Shown: positions 11,350 through 23,375 of the stretch, in pieces | How the letters are laid out: each line of letters begins with the position of its first letter | Position numbering within the stretch: position 1 is the stretch's first letter | From: Chelonoidis abingdonii | Taxonomy: Eukaryota; Chordata; Testudines; Testudinidae | DNA length: 64,000 bases | Direction of reading: 5' to 3' | Assembly: GCF_003597395.2 (NCBI RefSeq) | Contig: NC_133777.1 | Coordinates: 9,731,361-9,795,360, forward strand | The notes under the pieces: model-generated | Database searches by the model: none | What the model was told of the DNA's origin: nothing | Seen by the model: the letters and a program-made list of their open reading frames with translations, nothing else | Translations under genes and position numbers: made by a program

Positions 11350-13080
11350 CGACCCATGCCTGCCAATAGGGAGGGGGCAGAGTGAGGGCAGCCAGCTTTA
11401 CCAGTCTTACTGAGCATGCTCAGTACTCACCAAGTAGCAAATCTGGATGGCCACATGACGTCACATGCCTCCACCCACACTTTGCCTCTTCCTGAAGCAT
11501 CCTGCCTATCTCACACAAGCCTTTTAGTTATTTTTCAATACAGCATTTCTCACTTTTTATTTTGTTGTTTCTGCTATCATGTTTGGCCTGTATATAAACA
11601 TTACAACTATATTCATCAGGAACTTTGCCCAAGGCACCTCTTGAAGGCACAGTAGCAAAGCATATTCACTACAGGAAGATTGATTTGTTCTTCTTTAGCT
11701 GGCACAAAGGGAAGTATTAGATTGTAGCCCCACCCACGAAAATAACCCCCTCTCTTAAATTGATGACAGGCTGGACCACTGTGGTGTAACCCCGCTTATC
11801 CATTACAGGCTTCTGACCACATCTAACAGGTGACCATGGAATGGATATGGGGTTATGGTGCAATAGAAAGAAGCCTGTGAAAGGGGCATTCAGTAAACCA
11901 TGTGATAATTTGACAAAATGGACATTCTCTATTTAAGAATGGCCTACAAGTGGAATAACACGGATTCAGCAGGCTCGGAATCGGGGACATTGGCACAGCT
12001 GTGTATGGGAAGAATGTCTATCCGCAAGATGCATGGCTCAAACCATGGTTATTAGTTTTTTGCTGCTGCATGTGCTATATTCACTCACCATTTTTTATAA
12101 TCACGAAACCCTGCATGTAAATCCCTGCAAGTCAAAGCGAAAACATACTCCCCTACACTGCATCACATTCTGTACCTATCCTGTTGTTTATTCACAACTG
12201 TAATTTGTTTGGGGTGTCCTCTTGGCATCGTTACATTAGGGAGATTTATGTGAACAGTTCCTGTTAACCTTACTGGGAATTGCACCCATAAATTCTCTGA
12301 GCATTGACTCCTTTCTTTTCCCATTACCTAATTTCCAAAATTTTTTTCTTCAGTTTTATGTTATCTTCCCTATAATTCCAATTTATTGCTTAGATCCTGC
12401 CAAAAAAAGCCTCATTATGCACTAGCTGCATTTTCAGATAAATTGAGTGCCACGGTGAACTAGTAATATTTGTTTCTCCTACATTTGTTGGGAACTAATC
12501 AAAATAATCCAGTGATGGAAAAAAAATGCAAAATACATTAAAAATAAACTGCTGCTAATATCTGTTGAAAACATGCTGATTTTAATAAACATTCTCTTTG
12601 CCAGACTAATCACCTAAAATAGGTTGATTCTGTATCAACAAAAAAATAGTTGTTCTCAGCCTAAAAGCTAGGCTGTTATTAAGATTTGTCTGCTTCTTGT
12701 TCTATCTTAAGGAAGATAAGGCAAAATCTATTCCACTTTTTCTCTTTAGCACTGTCTGTGATGTGCTATTGTTTGATGCTCTAGCAGACGCTAGGGACTG
12801 TAACATGGCCAAGGATCCTCTGAATGCCAACAATAAAATATTTTACACCTGCAGTCAAGTCTGTGACCATATTCTTCCTTCAGTTACTCCTTGAACTGGT
12901 CATTAATGAAGTTGTTCAGGTGAAAGTGAATGTGGAATTTGGCCCTGTGACATTAACACACAAAGTTGACCATGCCCATAAGAACTCTTGATGCACTGTG
13001 GAAAAGTTTAGTATGGTTAGAGTTGGCGTAACAAAAGGTATTTTGAAAGGGGCCTCCCTGAGCTTTTTATATTTTTCTTT
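11350..13080. other. Intronic stretch without recognised gene
   Basis: Non-coding, AT-rich after about 12040. No conserved frame, RNA gene or complete transposon recognised. Confidence 0.55.
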
Positions 13081-13084
13081 GTGC

Positions 13085-13636
13085 CCCTCTACATCAGGGC
13101 TCTGCCCCTGGCAATAACCTACAATCTAGGTCTCCCCACACAGGGGAACCCCCAACCCTCTATCCCCACCTTGCCTCAGTGGCTACTGCCAGTCTCTATC
13201 TAGCTGCCACTCACTTGGGCAGACTGCAGTCTGTAAACCACTCATCAATGGCAAGGAGGGTAAGGACCTGCTGCCTTTGCCTGTCTCTGGGCCACTCCCC
13301 TGCATCCCAGTACCTTTTTGGCCCTTTAAGCAAGGCCTGCAGACTGGGACTTTTCCTAGCTGGAGCTCCCCAGCTCCCTCTGCCCTTCCCCAACGCTGCT
13401 TCACCTCAGGTACCCTGCTCAGCTTCCCAGGCAGCCAGGTCCTTCTCTCTCAAACAGCTAGAGAGAGAATCTTAGCTTCAGGCCCACTGCCGTCTTATAA
13501 GGGCTAGCTGGGGCCCTGATTAAGCTGGCCACAGCTGCGGCTGCTTTCTCCATCAACCTACCTTTCCTCAGCTGAGGCCGCCTCCAGGGCTGCTTTAACC
13601 CCTTCAGGGCTGGAGCAGGGTGATCACCCCACTACA
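13085..13636 (-). mobile_element. Probable solo LTR, minus orientation
   Basis: The complement of the right end starts TGTAGTGGGGTGATCACC, an LTR-like TG start followed by text I know from turtle LTR elements. A TATA-like TTATAAG occurs on the minus strand near 13493-13500. The whole block is GC-rich and pyrimidine-biased compared with its flanks, with a sharp boundary at 13636. The left end (the 3' end of the LTR) and a target duplication could not be fixed, so the left coordinate is approximate. The overlapping frames of 60-98 codons on both strands are incidental. Confidence 0.55.
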
Positions 13637-13904
13637 GGTTGGGAGAGGAAAAGAAAGAACAAAATTCATGTGATCTAAGATAGCACTTGTTCATCTTTCA
13701 CTAAAAACAATTTCAATATTAGTAGAACTTGTCTTTAAGTTTTGTCTCTATTTCCATTTCCTAATCCTTGCCACGAGCTTTCATCTGACCAATGCTGATA
13801 TGTGCTTTCCCCTCTCACCACTCACACTGCCTTGTCCTCTTCATTTTTAGGACAAACTATTAGATACTCTAGAAAATAACGATCCTTGTATTTAGGAGTC
13901 AGTT

Positions 13905-14150
13905 TTAATTAGTGGTAAGAGAATGGGACCGGAAATCAGGAATTCTGAGTTCTAATCTTGGTTCTGTCACTGATGGTCACTGGATGGCCTTGGGCAAGTC
14001 ATTTCTCCACTCTGTATCTCCATCTCCCCACTTGTAACATAAGGAAAATTGGGATGATGATATGTACCTTTTTTTGTAAAGTCCTTTGAGACGCACTCAT
14101 AAAAATCTCTATATAAGAACTAAGTATTATTATAATTATTAATATAAGTA
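13905..14150 (+). mobile_element. MIR-type CORE-SINE
   Basis: Diagnostic CORE-SINE text is readable in order: TTCTAATCTTGGTTCTG (remnant of the tRNA-like head and B box), GGCCTTGGGCAAGTCA (core), AAATTGGGATGATGAT, then a 3' part AAAGTCCTTTGAGACGC and a TATTATTAT-rich end. MIR elements are old tRNA-derived SINEs mobilised by L2-group LINEs; this copy is inactive. Confidence 0.85.
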
Positions 14151-14151
14151 A

Positions 14152-14212
14152 CAGTAAAGTGCTTTGCGATCCTTGGATGAAAAGTGCTAAGAAAGTTCAA
14201 AGCAAACTTTAA
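14152..14212 (+). repeat. Second SINE/LINE 3' tail directly following the MIR
   Basis: GTAAAGTGCTTTGCGATCCT followed by TGGATGAAAAGTGCTAAG repeats the theme of the tail of the preceding MIR (AAAGTCCTTTGAGACGC at about 14078). Either a second, strongly 5'-truncated copy inserted in the A/T-rich end of the first, or one element with a duplicated tail. Confidence 0.55.
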
Positions 14213-15860
14213 CTGTTTCAGATTTCAGATCACAACAGAGTTTGTCTACTCCAGCTTTACTTTCACGTATACTGAGAAGATAAATTAAGCACAATTTATC
14301 TCACAGTAGATACACAAAGATATTAATGTAAAAAAAGATAAAAATCTTTGAAATGTAGCTCTGGCATTGTCACTTTTGGAATTACTACTGTATATTGTTG
14401 AGGGTCTTAAATTGCAAACCTCTTACTCAAATTTTCATGCTCTAGTACCAACATACAGTGCAAATAGAACCATCCTGTCCATGAATACTGACATCCCCAA
14501 ATCAGATCTATAGTCTAACTTCAAGCATCCCATTCATGTATAATTTATCAAAGCCATTACCATTGTGGTGAAACGACTATAGTTTTGAAATGATATACTG
14601 AAGAAAATGTCATTATCAAGGATTTTCATTGAGTGAATGAAGAATTGAGCAGTAGTCTATTAATGTATTGCCATTGATTTATTCAGTGATGTGCCCTGAA
14701 TTCTGGTCCACAAAAGCCTTTGTAAAATCCACTGTATCTATTAGTGCAATTAGCCAATATAACTACTCTGCAGGGCATGGCTCATTTTGTTTTCCTTTTT
14801 GCTTTTGGTACAGACTGCTGCAGATAACATCTGGGCTATCGGAGCACAGACTTTCAGATGCAGTGTCAGTAGGAAAATATTATACTGGGTTAGACAGGCC
14901 TCATTCTCTTCTGAATAGGGATTCACCACTGTCTTCATTAACAAACAGCACAGAGAGGACAACCAGAAACTCAACTCAAGTCACATTATTTCTTCCTGTG
15001 TGTTAAACACTCAGAATGTTGAACACCTGACAATTATTCACTGCTAGAAACTAAAAGAAAAAACTTCAGACAGTGAGAAACCAGGCTGGTTATTAAAGTA
15101 ATATTTCCCTTTACAAAATAAAAACAAAGCTTTTGTATAGCTCACCTGCTGTCTGCTTTACTGAAGCATACAGTAAGTTAGCTCGTTTAGTTACTCCAAA
15201 TTAGGCAAGTCAGTAACGGAACAATGAATAACTAACAATTCTGCATCTGCATTTGTCTGACAAAATAATTCCTGCTATATCACTTACTTGGCTTAATAAT
15301 CCCATAGCAGTAGATGTTTTTTATTTCAGAAATACCTCTTGCTTTGCCTTGACATTTATCTAGCAGCAGGAGACCATTATCCTGTGACAATGTTCTATTC
15401 CAATGACATTAACTCTTAATTATAACCCAGATTCCAGGTTGGAACTAAGGAAAGGAAACCTGACTGGCCATTGGAATGTATATTAATTATCTAGAAAATC
15501 CTCATACTACAGCAGTGCTATATTCAGACTGATTATCCTTGCACTTCTCAAAAGAAATGAGGACTTCACGGGAAAATGGTAACAAGTTCTTCTTTGTTTT
15601 GTTTAATAACAAAACAAAAGAATTAGATTAGCCATAACAACCTTAGTCCATGGCATTTCTGGGGAATTAATGAGCAACTGGCATTTATGGCTTGAGGCAA
15701 AACTCTTCCAGAGTTAGGTACTTAAATAAAAAAAATAAAAAGCCTGTTTGCTCACATAACAGAGGTACCACACAATTCTGCACCATTACCTTTTCTGTTC
15801 AGTATAAACTCAGGACTCAAGTAGCAAGAATGATGCAGCTCGGGACTTACTTGCACTTTT
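14213..15860. other. Intronic stretch without recognised gene
   Basis: AT-rich non-coding DNA. A 112-codon frame at 14668-15006 has no recognisable domain and no splice context that I can support. Confidence 0.55.
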
Positions 15861-15865
15861 TTAAA

Positions 15866-15952
15866 CTGTAATCTCTTTGGAACAGATATTGTCTCTTCCT
15901 ATAAATTTAGAAAGTACCTAGCCGATTTTGGGTTCCACTGCAACAACCTGTT
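15866..15952 (+). mobile_element. 3' fragment of CORE-SINE (CTCTTTGG...CCTAGC tail)
   Basis: TGTAATCTCTTTGGAACAG, ATTGTCTCTTCCTAT and AGTACCTAGCC follow in the same order as in the 3' half of the SINE at 21600-21905 (GTTCTTTGAGGCAG, GGGGCTGTCTCTTATTATG, AGCACCTAGC). The head and core are absent, so this is a truncated copy. Confidence 0.6.
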
Positions 15953-15959
15953 GTGTTTC

Positions 15960-17496
15960 TTTGCACATTAATTGCTACATGCACTACATGTGATGCTAGA
16001 CAGTGCTAATGTGCATATCCGTGTCTATGTCCATGTCATTTGCACCATCCTCAAATGTATTCTAAAAGAAACAAATCCAATTAGGTGGACATACAAAAAG
16101 ATTATATTTGGTTTCCTGTGCAATATGTACACAAGAAGCATCTTATTTAAAAAATAAAACAGGCTGTATTTTAGGGAAAGGCTGATTCTACAAATACTTC
16201 AGTAAACAGAATAGCAAGGATTAGAATTGGTTTCATTTAATATACTATCTTTTTCTAGATTTCAAAAAGTATTGCGTGGAGAGGCTGCCATTTGTTTTGG
16301 TCAAACCAAAACTATCACTCAGAAAAGCTATTAAAACTTTCTTGGCTGTGCCCCTAGAAAACCCTGTCATTTCTCTATGGGGAGAAAAATGATGTTTTTA
16401 GATTGCATAACTCATCTTGCCATAAAAAGCCCAACAACTTCCACATTCAAGATAAAACAATATGCATTGTCTCTAGAGAATCTAAGTTCTGTGACACCAT
16501 CTTACCTAAATCCAATGGCTAAATCCCAAGTAGCTTCTTTCATCATGAATTTGCTGCATCCTCCTATGAAAGTGCTAAATTACGAAAGGCCATTATTACA
16601 AAATTCCTGTATTTCCAGGAATTGATGCCACCTGAATCCCAATGGCCTGGATTTTAAAGGCCTGATAAAGGATTTCATACAATTGTGAGGAAACTAACTA
16701 GTCCGCCCAAGTATTGCTAGAGTCTGAGAACAGTATGTGATCATAGATACAATATATGGACTGCAATAAGAATAGACATAGCAGTGAGAGGTGAGGAATG
16801 AGAAGCCTTTACTCTGAAATTCCTGTCTTTTGTAAGATTAAGTCAAAATCTTAACATTACTTTTACTCGGGTATATTTTTTAGTGCATTTAATATTTTTC
16901 TACAATGATCAGCATTGTTTCATGCTCAGACTAGCAGTAAATGAGGTTGGTACTGTTAAGGATACATTCGAGTTTGGATGCCAGAGGCTAAGTTACCTCA
17001 CTTGCATCCGAAGATCCCTTCTACGTTGAATGTTTTTTCTTGTAATATCCCTTTGACTTAAAGCTGGGACCTTGGTGAAATTGAGAGAAGGCCAGGATCT
17101 AGCAATCTGTGACAACAGATATTTCTAGAGGTGGGGCTTGAACATTTTTTTTCGATCAATGGTGTGAGACATGGGAGTCTAGAATAATCACTCTAATCAT
17201 GCCTCATATTTATTTGAGCTGTAAGGATGAAATAGCTTTTCCCAAACTGAATATTCTGTGCCTAAAAATAACCCAGAACCAAAACCAAGAGAATAGATTT
17301 ATTTTCTTAAAGCATGCATTCCATATTACTAATCATTACAGCACTAACCCCATGTCTATCTTTTTAGATACTGTAATTGTGGGAGTACTCAGTCTGAAGG
17401 ATGGACACTTCTTTTTTTCTTTCATATTTTTGAAGTTATTGCAGGATTATACTAAATGTCATGGTAAATAATATAATTTACACTGCAGGCTTTTTA
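15960..17496. other. Intronic stretch without recognised gene
   Basis: AT-rich non-coding DNA; only short chance frames. No repeat that I can name. Confidence 0.5.
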
Positions 17497-17504
17497 AGTA
17501 TTCA

Positions 17505-18095
17505 CAGGGCCGGCTCTGGCTTTTTTGCCGCCCCAAGCAAAAAAACACCTGTGGGCCGGCCGGAGCAGCGAAGGGGGAGAGGAACAAACAAACCTGCGGG
17601 CTGGCCAGGGCAGTGAAGAGGGGGGACACAAACAAACCTGCGGGCTGGCCGGAGCAGCAAAGGGGGAGAGGAACAAACAAACCTGCGGGCTGGCCAGAGC
17701 AGCGAAGGGGGATGGGGGCAGACAAACAAACCTGCAGGCTGGCTGGAGCAGCAAAGTAGGGTGGAACAAACCAACCTGTGGGCCAGCCGCAGCAATGAAG
17801 GGTCGGGGGGGGGGGAGGAGAGACGAACAAACCACGCTGCCAGCCAGGAAGGCTCTGCGCTGCTCCGGTGGGCAGGCACGAAAGGACGCGGGCTGCCCTG
17901 CCGCGATTGCTACAGACCTGGCATTGCTCCCAGCAGGGCACTCCTCTCCTCTACACTGCTGCCCCCTACGGGTGGCCGGAGCAGCAAACCAAAAAGAAAA
18001 AAACCTGCAGGGGCAGCCGAAGCAGCGAATGCTGCCCCTTGGAATCTGCCGCCCCAAGCAGGAGCTTGCTCGGCTGGTGCCTGGAGCCGGCCCTG
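17505..18095. mobile_element. hAT element, 591 bp, CAGGGCCGGCTC family with internal minisatellite
   Basis: The termini CAGGGCCGGCTCTGGC and (complement of the right end) CAGGGCCGGCTCCAGGC are inverted repeats, and an exact 8-bp duplication AGTATTCA lies at 17497-17504 and 18096-18103: the hallmark of hAT insertion. Next to both ends is the subterminal word GCCGCCCCAAGC in the same orientation. There is no transposase. The interior holds diverged tandem units (listed separately), which create long open frames on both strands (up to 211 codons) that I regard as artefacts. Confidence 0.93.
17552..17790. repeat. Minisatellite of about 50-bp units inside the hAT
   Basis: Five to six diverged units, each containing CTGCGGGCTGGCC, then a GAGCAGCGAAGGGGGA-like block and ACAAACAAAC. 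Length differs slightly from unit to unit because of inserted GGGG or GACA stretches. It is confined to the transposon and absent from the copies at 28827 and 46721. Confidence 0.85.
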
Positions 18096-18103
18096 AGTAT
18101 TCA

Positions 18104-19846
18104 GAATACAGGCTTTTAGAAAAAACAGATTTTAAAAACCCTTTGCACTTAGTGAAATGAATAAAGTGCCAGTTAAAGACAGTGGGAACCTGACCTCTGC
18201 AATGTTCCTACGTTCCAAAGTCATGACAAAATGGATTCAAGCCAGGCAACAGGATTCTGAGACCCAGCAGCCTCTCTCCAGTTTGTGTGTCCATCTGGCA
18301 AGGTCATACCAGCTGCAGCGACCCAAAAGATCGTTAGCTTGCAGATTCTTAAAAGGGAGCATGTGGCTCTAAAGTCTCATTGCATGTCTGTGCAGAAGCT
18401 TGGCAGAATTCCAGGAAGGGGAACTAATGTTAAGTAGTGTTATGTTCCTGCTGGCTGTTTACTGTGATCCTGCTGATCACCTGGAACAGACTTCCTGCTG
18501 CCTCTCTTCATCTGCTGACTGCCTGGTGTTGTCCTCCCACTGCACCTTCCAAATGCTCATTGCCTAATGTGGCTGCCTTGACCAGACGCTAAGAATTTAC
18601 TTCCAAAACAGACCAATTATTTTTTTTTCACCAGGAATAGGGATGAAGGTGAACCCTTTCCATTAGTTTTTTAGAGCACAACCAGTATGAAATCTCCATA
18701 TGCATCCCTGCCCCCAAAGCATGCATGGGAAATTATGTTCATTAAAAAACTTTTCATAATGACATCCTTCCTATCAAAATGCTCAGGGATGATTGACCTT
18801 GGCATCCAGGATTAAGGCAGCATTATTTTTCTTGATTACCAGCAGCAGAATAGTGGTGAAATTATAAAGCCATTGAGAGGATTAATACAGCCTTGATCTC
18901 TCTCTCCTGGCTCTTTATCTCAAGTGATTAAAATTCTCCGGGAAAAAAAATGGTCATGTAGCATACGCCTGCTGCCATGGCTAGATACTGTATCAGCTCC
19001 ATGCATCAGCTCCCCATGACAGCCAGCGCACAGGTTAATTATGCATGCTGTATATAGTTTTAATCACTTTAATCAGAGCACAGTTACGCTCCATCCCAGG
19101 CTATAACTTTTCTACAAGCAGGAGAAGCACTTCAAGCCTGGCAATGTTTGTTTAAGACGGGGAGATGTGAGGGGTGGAAAAGAAATTTGGTACATTAACC
19201 ACGGACAACAAAGAAACTGTGAAAGCCGTCAGCTAAACAACAAGACTAAGCCTAGGTTACTGTCCATGAATGGAGGCAGGATGGCTACGGGTGATCAAAA
19301 AAGGTTAGAGTCTTTCTCCAGTTTAGAGTTAAAACCAGACAGCAGCTCTCTAACTGAAAATCTGAAACAAAAGCACCTTCTTAACAAGGGGTTTTACAAA
19401 CAGTAGCCCTCTATCCACCTCCAATTCTGCTTGTTCCAGCAATGTAAAAGGGGAATAAGGGAAATAATTGCATAGTAGCAGAGAGAGAGAGAACTAACTG
19501 TTATGATATTACAAAAGTCAGAGTCTCCTGATCTGACATTGGAGCAATGGATTCCTTTTTAAAACTTCTGTTATAATTATTATAGGCCCTATTTGGTATT
19601 CCTGGCTCACATCTTATTCAGACAAACCTTTCATTTATGGGTGTTTTCCTGGAGTGAGGAATAAGGAGTACTTGTTTATTAAAGAACGTTAATCCCTGTG
19701 ATAAGGGGAGGAAGTGCCATTCTTGGAATACAGAAGGAAGAGACAAATCTGCATTAGTTTCCCCCAGAAAAAAATGGAAGCATTGTTCAGATTTAATCAG
19801 AACATCTTCAAGATGGCTAGGGAGAGGGGAGCATCCAGAGTTCTCG
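18104..19846. other. Intronic stretch, possible conserved non-coding segment
   Basis: No gene. The part from about 18760 to 19090 is rich in TAAT, ATTA and TTAATC words (for example TTAATTATGCATGC near 19035 and AGTGATTAAAATTC near 18922) and lacks repeat signatures. Homeodomain-type sites look like this, but so does ordinary AT-rich DNA; the suggestion of regulatory function is inference. Confidence 0.35.
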
Positions 19847-19854
19847 GCAGCAAC

Positions 19855-20360
19855 TACGGTTGACAACTTTCCAGTGTTTCAAAACCAGACACTACATGCC
19901 CCCCCGTCACTCACTTCCCCCTACCCCCATCACTCACCCTCTCCCCAAAGTTGTTCACACACCCCTCCCTTGAGACTCACATGCTGCCTGCTGAGCTGGG
20001 CTGGGAGGTGCTGATGCAGAGCCTGCCTGCCCAACTGGGGCATGGCAGGGCAGAGGGGGCATCGGTCCCTGGAGCAAGGGGCTGGAGAAAGCCGGGGCCC
20101 TAAGAGGCTGAGAAGGCAGGATGGGCTATTATGGCGGTGAGCCCAGCTGCTAGTCCCACTCCTCAAACGCCATGCACTGTCAGGATCCCTCCTTATCTGG
20201 CAGCAGCAGCTGCTCTTCCCACCCTCCCGGCAGCGAAGTCCTATTGCAATTACGGTGGTAACCAGACTTTTAGTGTCTGGTCAGCAGTACTGACTGGATG
20301 CTGCACAGGTCTTCTTTCAAACAGACTTTCCAGTCAAAAACTGGACACCTGGCATCCCTA
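19855..20360. mobile_element. hAT-like non-autonomous element, 506 bp (same family as 10431-11341)
   Basis: The left end TACGGTTGACAACTTTCC and right end ACTGGACACCTGGCATCCCT are diverged versions of the ends of the 911-bp element at 10431. Flanks GCAGCAAC (19847-19854) and GCAGCAAT (20361-20368) match at 7 of 8 positions. The right 100 bp, with TCAGCAGTACTGACTGGA, correspond to TCGGCGGTGCTGACTGGA of the larger copy; the interior differs and is shorter. Non-coding. Confidence 0.82.
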
Positions 20361-20368
20361 GCAGCAAT

Positions 20369-21595
20369 AGATATACACAATGCAACACAGAAGTGTGAAA
20401 GCAGTGTTGCCACTTCTAACGGTATGTTCTCTAGGCCAAATTTATCCTCATCACAAGGCTCACTGACATCACAATGCAGCATTGCAATGCAAAGGGCATG
20501 CTGCTACATCTGCAAGATATAATTTTCAAGATGCTTTATCTTCATATTGCAAAGTGGGATTCCAGGACTACTAGCTGGCCCTAAATAAGCACGATACTGC
20601 AAAGAGAAAAAAACAAGCTAGGATAGGTGATGTGGACTCAGGCTCCTCTCTCTTTGTTTTATCAGGCAAGCAGAAACCTTAAACATTAATTTGTTTCCTT
20701 TTATTTCATTTCATCCTACCGATTCTTCATGGTTTGAAGAATCAAACTGGCTATCAGCGGGAGAACATAAAAACGTGTGTGAAGAGAATTTATTTCTTTT
20801 GATTTATTTTTAAATCCACCCATCTGTGAGGAAATTTCTAGAATTACATAATAAACCCAAATATCCAAAACATGTAATCCTTCCAAAGGAAGACTTTTCC
20901 TCCATCCAGTAAAACCCACTCAATCCACCTAATCTGATTCTTAAAGGTACTGCTGGGTCTGAAATCTCCTGCTTTTGCCAATTCCAAATCTTACTGTGGA
21001 TGTTGCTACATAACTGACCAAACTACATTTTGATTCCTGTTATTTCTGATTTTTTCTTTATATATGAGCCCCATACACTTTTCTTTTTCTGGAAATTAAA
21101 TACTAGATAAGGATTCAAATCAGAAACCTTGAATCTGAATCCCTTTACAACTGGAAGAAGGGGGATTAAAAGTCAAAACCTTGGTCATTTTGGTCTTATG
21201 TTTCTGCTCTGGATCCAAAACAGGAAAATGTTATTTTCTATCTCAGAAATTGCTGAAGTCTCATTAATACGACTCTTCTTGTAAGATTCTGTCATTCAAG
21301 ATGGCACAACTTCATTTCACAAGATTTCCATCACACTGGGGCAAAATCTCAGAAGAGTATTAGAGACTTCAGCACTATCAAATCTGAACTGAAATCTAGT
21401 TGAGTGCCAGCTTTGAGCTAGACTCATAACCCATACCCCCCTCTAAACCTGATCTGGATCCAAACATTGCCTCTTTGGCCTTTCTCTAGTTCATTCCAGT
21501 CTTTTCATGAGGTAACATCACATAAGAAATCCAGTTTAAATAACCAGGGTCGGCAACTGGAGAGCAAAGGTACAACATCACAATGAAATTTGAGA
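20369..21595. other. Intronic stretch without recognised gene
   Basis: AT-rich, no conserved frame, no repeat I can name. Confidence 0.5.
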
Positions 21596-21599
21596 TTGG

Positions 21600-21905
21600 A
21601 AAAGCAGGGCATTTATGACCAAGTACTTAAGGCACTAGCCTGGGACTCCAGCGATCCATCTAGGTTCAATTAAAGTCTCTGCCACAGACTCCCTGTGTGA
21701 CTTTAGCAGATCACTTAATCTCTCGGTGCCTCACTTTGTCACAGTAAAATGGGGATGATACGATTTGTCTCTCACCCTTTCTACATCTAAGTCTATTTAC
21801 ACTGTACGTTCTTTGAGGCAGGGGCTGTCTCTTATTATGTGTTTGTACAGCACCTAGCACAATGGGACTGTGATTTTGATTGGGGACTTTAGACACTACT
21901 GTAAA
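21600..21905 (+). mobile_element. CORE-SINE with LINE-like 3' tail
   Basis: A tRNA-like head (AAGGCACTAGCCTGGGACTC, then a GGTTCAATT B-box remnant near 21663) is followed by the CORE/MIR domain (CCCTGTGTGACTTTAGCAG, AAAATGGGGATGAT) and a distinct 3' part with TTCTTTGAGGCAGGGGCT, TTTGTACAGCACCTAGC and ACTACTGTAAACAT. The last block is the same as the tail of the minus-strand LINE at 4575-5560, so the two form a SINE/LINE pair. Transcribed by RNA polymerase III when active; this copy has mutated promoter boxes. Confidence 0.85.
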
Positions 21906-22209
21906 CATATAGTAATACTGTTGTAATTTCCCTCCACACCTTTTTTTACCAACCACAGGTACATGATATAGCTCACTAAACTATATGACACAAAACAGGA
22001 AAACCACGCCCCACCCATTCCATCCCACAAGCACCGTAGAGAAAGAGAAATAGAACTCCTGTCAAACTTCCCTCCACACCATGCTGCCCATAACTGCGGA
22101 AGACTGCAAGTTAGGAGTTCTTTGGGAGTGCTCATAGGTCTGGAACTCATGCAGTGGTTTAAACATTTCCACAACTGCCCCATCACAACACAACTCCATT
22201 AACCTTTTG

Positions 22210-23375
22210 GACACACAGCGATGGGTTGGACCCACTCCCCAATCCAGGATGTCACCTGGAGTTTCACTGAGCCTCTCCAGCTCTACCAGCCTGGATTTCT
22301 TCTCCCTGTTTTAGGCTCTGCGGCCTCTTGCAACACATACACACACACCTACAGACACACTCAGCACTCACATGCCCACCCCTTTTGGGAGATAAACCCA
22401 AAAGTATATGGTTTTGCACTGTATAGAAAAATCTGCACAACACAAACTCATAAAATTTCACCTCTTCCTCAACTGGAAGACAGATACACAACTTCTTGCC
22501 CCTCCAGTTATAAATTACATAAACTGGGTTTAATAATAAATAAAACAAATTTTATTAACTATAAAAGGCAGATTAAGTGGTTAAAGAGATAGCAAACAGA
22601 ACAAAGCAGCTTACTAAGCAAATAAAACAAAAGATGCAAACTAAGCTTGATTCACTAAAGAAACAGGTCACAAAATATAATTTCTCACCCTAAATGTTGA
22701 ATTTAGGCAGGATACAGGGTTTCTGTAGCTCAGAGTTCCAATTATTTTCTTAGAGGCTGGAGCCCTGTCTCAGTCTTGACTCACCCCTGCCTTTCCCTTC
22801 AGGTTGGTTTCTTTGTCCCTTCAGGTTCTCTCAGCAGTCCTTCTTCTTGGGTAAACCATGGAGAAGAGTCTGGAATACCTTCCCTTCTAGCCTTAAACAG
22901 AATTTACATAAGGCAGGAAGCCTTTTGTTTCCCAAACTTGACCTCCCCCTCCTGTGAGTGGAAAATTACTAGAAGTCCAAGATAAGTGTTTTGTACCAGG
23001 TGGCAGGACCACCTGAACTAGTAGAGTCACAGCTAGTTCCAGGGACTCTCAGGAAGGAGAGAGATGAGCATTTTCACAGTCCTGTTGTTTCTTCCTAACA
23101 CACCATCAGCCCAGTCTGACTTTTTCATTCTATACCTGAAGGACTAGTTGTGGGTGACACCCAAAGTAGTACATTTGAAATACAGATACATGGTCAATAT
23201 TCCTAACTCTAGATACAGAAATGATATAGGCATACGAATTGAATAATCACATTCAGTAAATCATAACCTTTCCAATGATATCTTACATGAGCCATCTTGC
23301 ATAAAGTATATCTCAGTTATGTCATATCCATATTATAAGCATATATTCATAAAGAATATGGAGTGTAACGTCACA
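22210..23375 (-). mobile_element. LTR retroelement copy (probably solo LTR), minus orientation
   Basis: Complement of the right end starts TGTGACGTTACACTCCATAT, an LTR-style TG start. About 200 bp of it align, word for word in order, with the start of the plus-strand LTR at 31624 (for example AACCTTTCCAATGATA, GATATAGGCATAC and AGATACA on the strand shown). Near 22540-22560 the minus strand has TATAGTTAATAAAATTTG, an AATAAA polyadenylation signal in the same context (GTTAATAAACTTG) as in two other LTRs of this window. The left end near 22210 and a target duplication are not resolved. Confidence 0.72.

Noticed and set aside
14668..15006. 112-codon plus-strand frame
   Set aside because: No homology that I recognise, opposite strand to SDK1, average intronic composition.
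17494..18160. Overlapping open frames of 125-211 codons on both strands
   Set aside because: They lie within a GC-rich hAT element with a minisatellite; peptides are low-complexity repeats of the tandem unit and have no domain.
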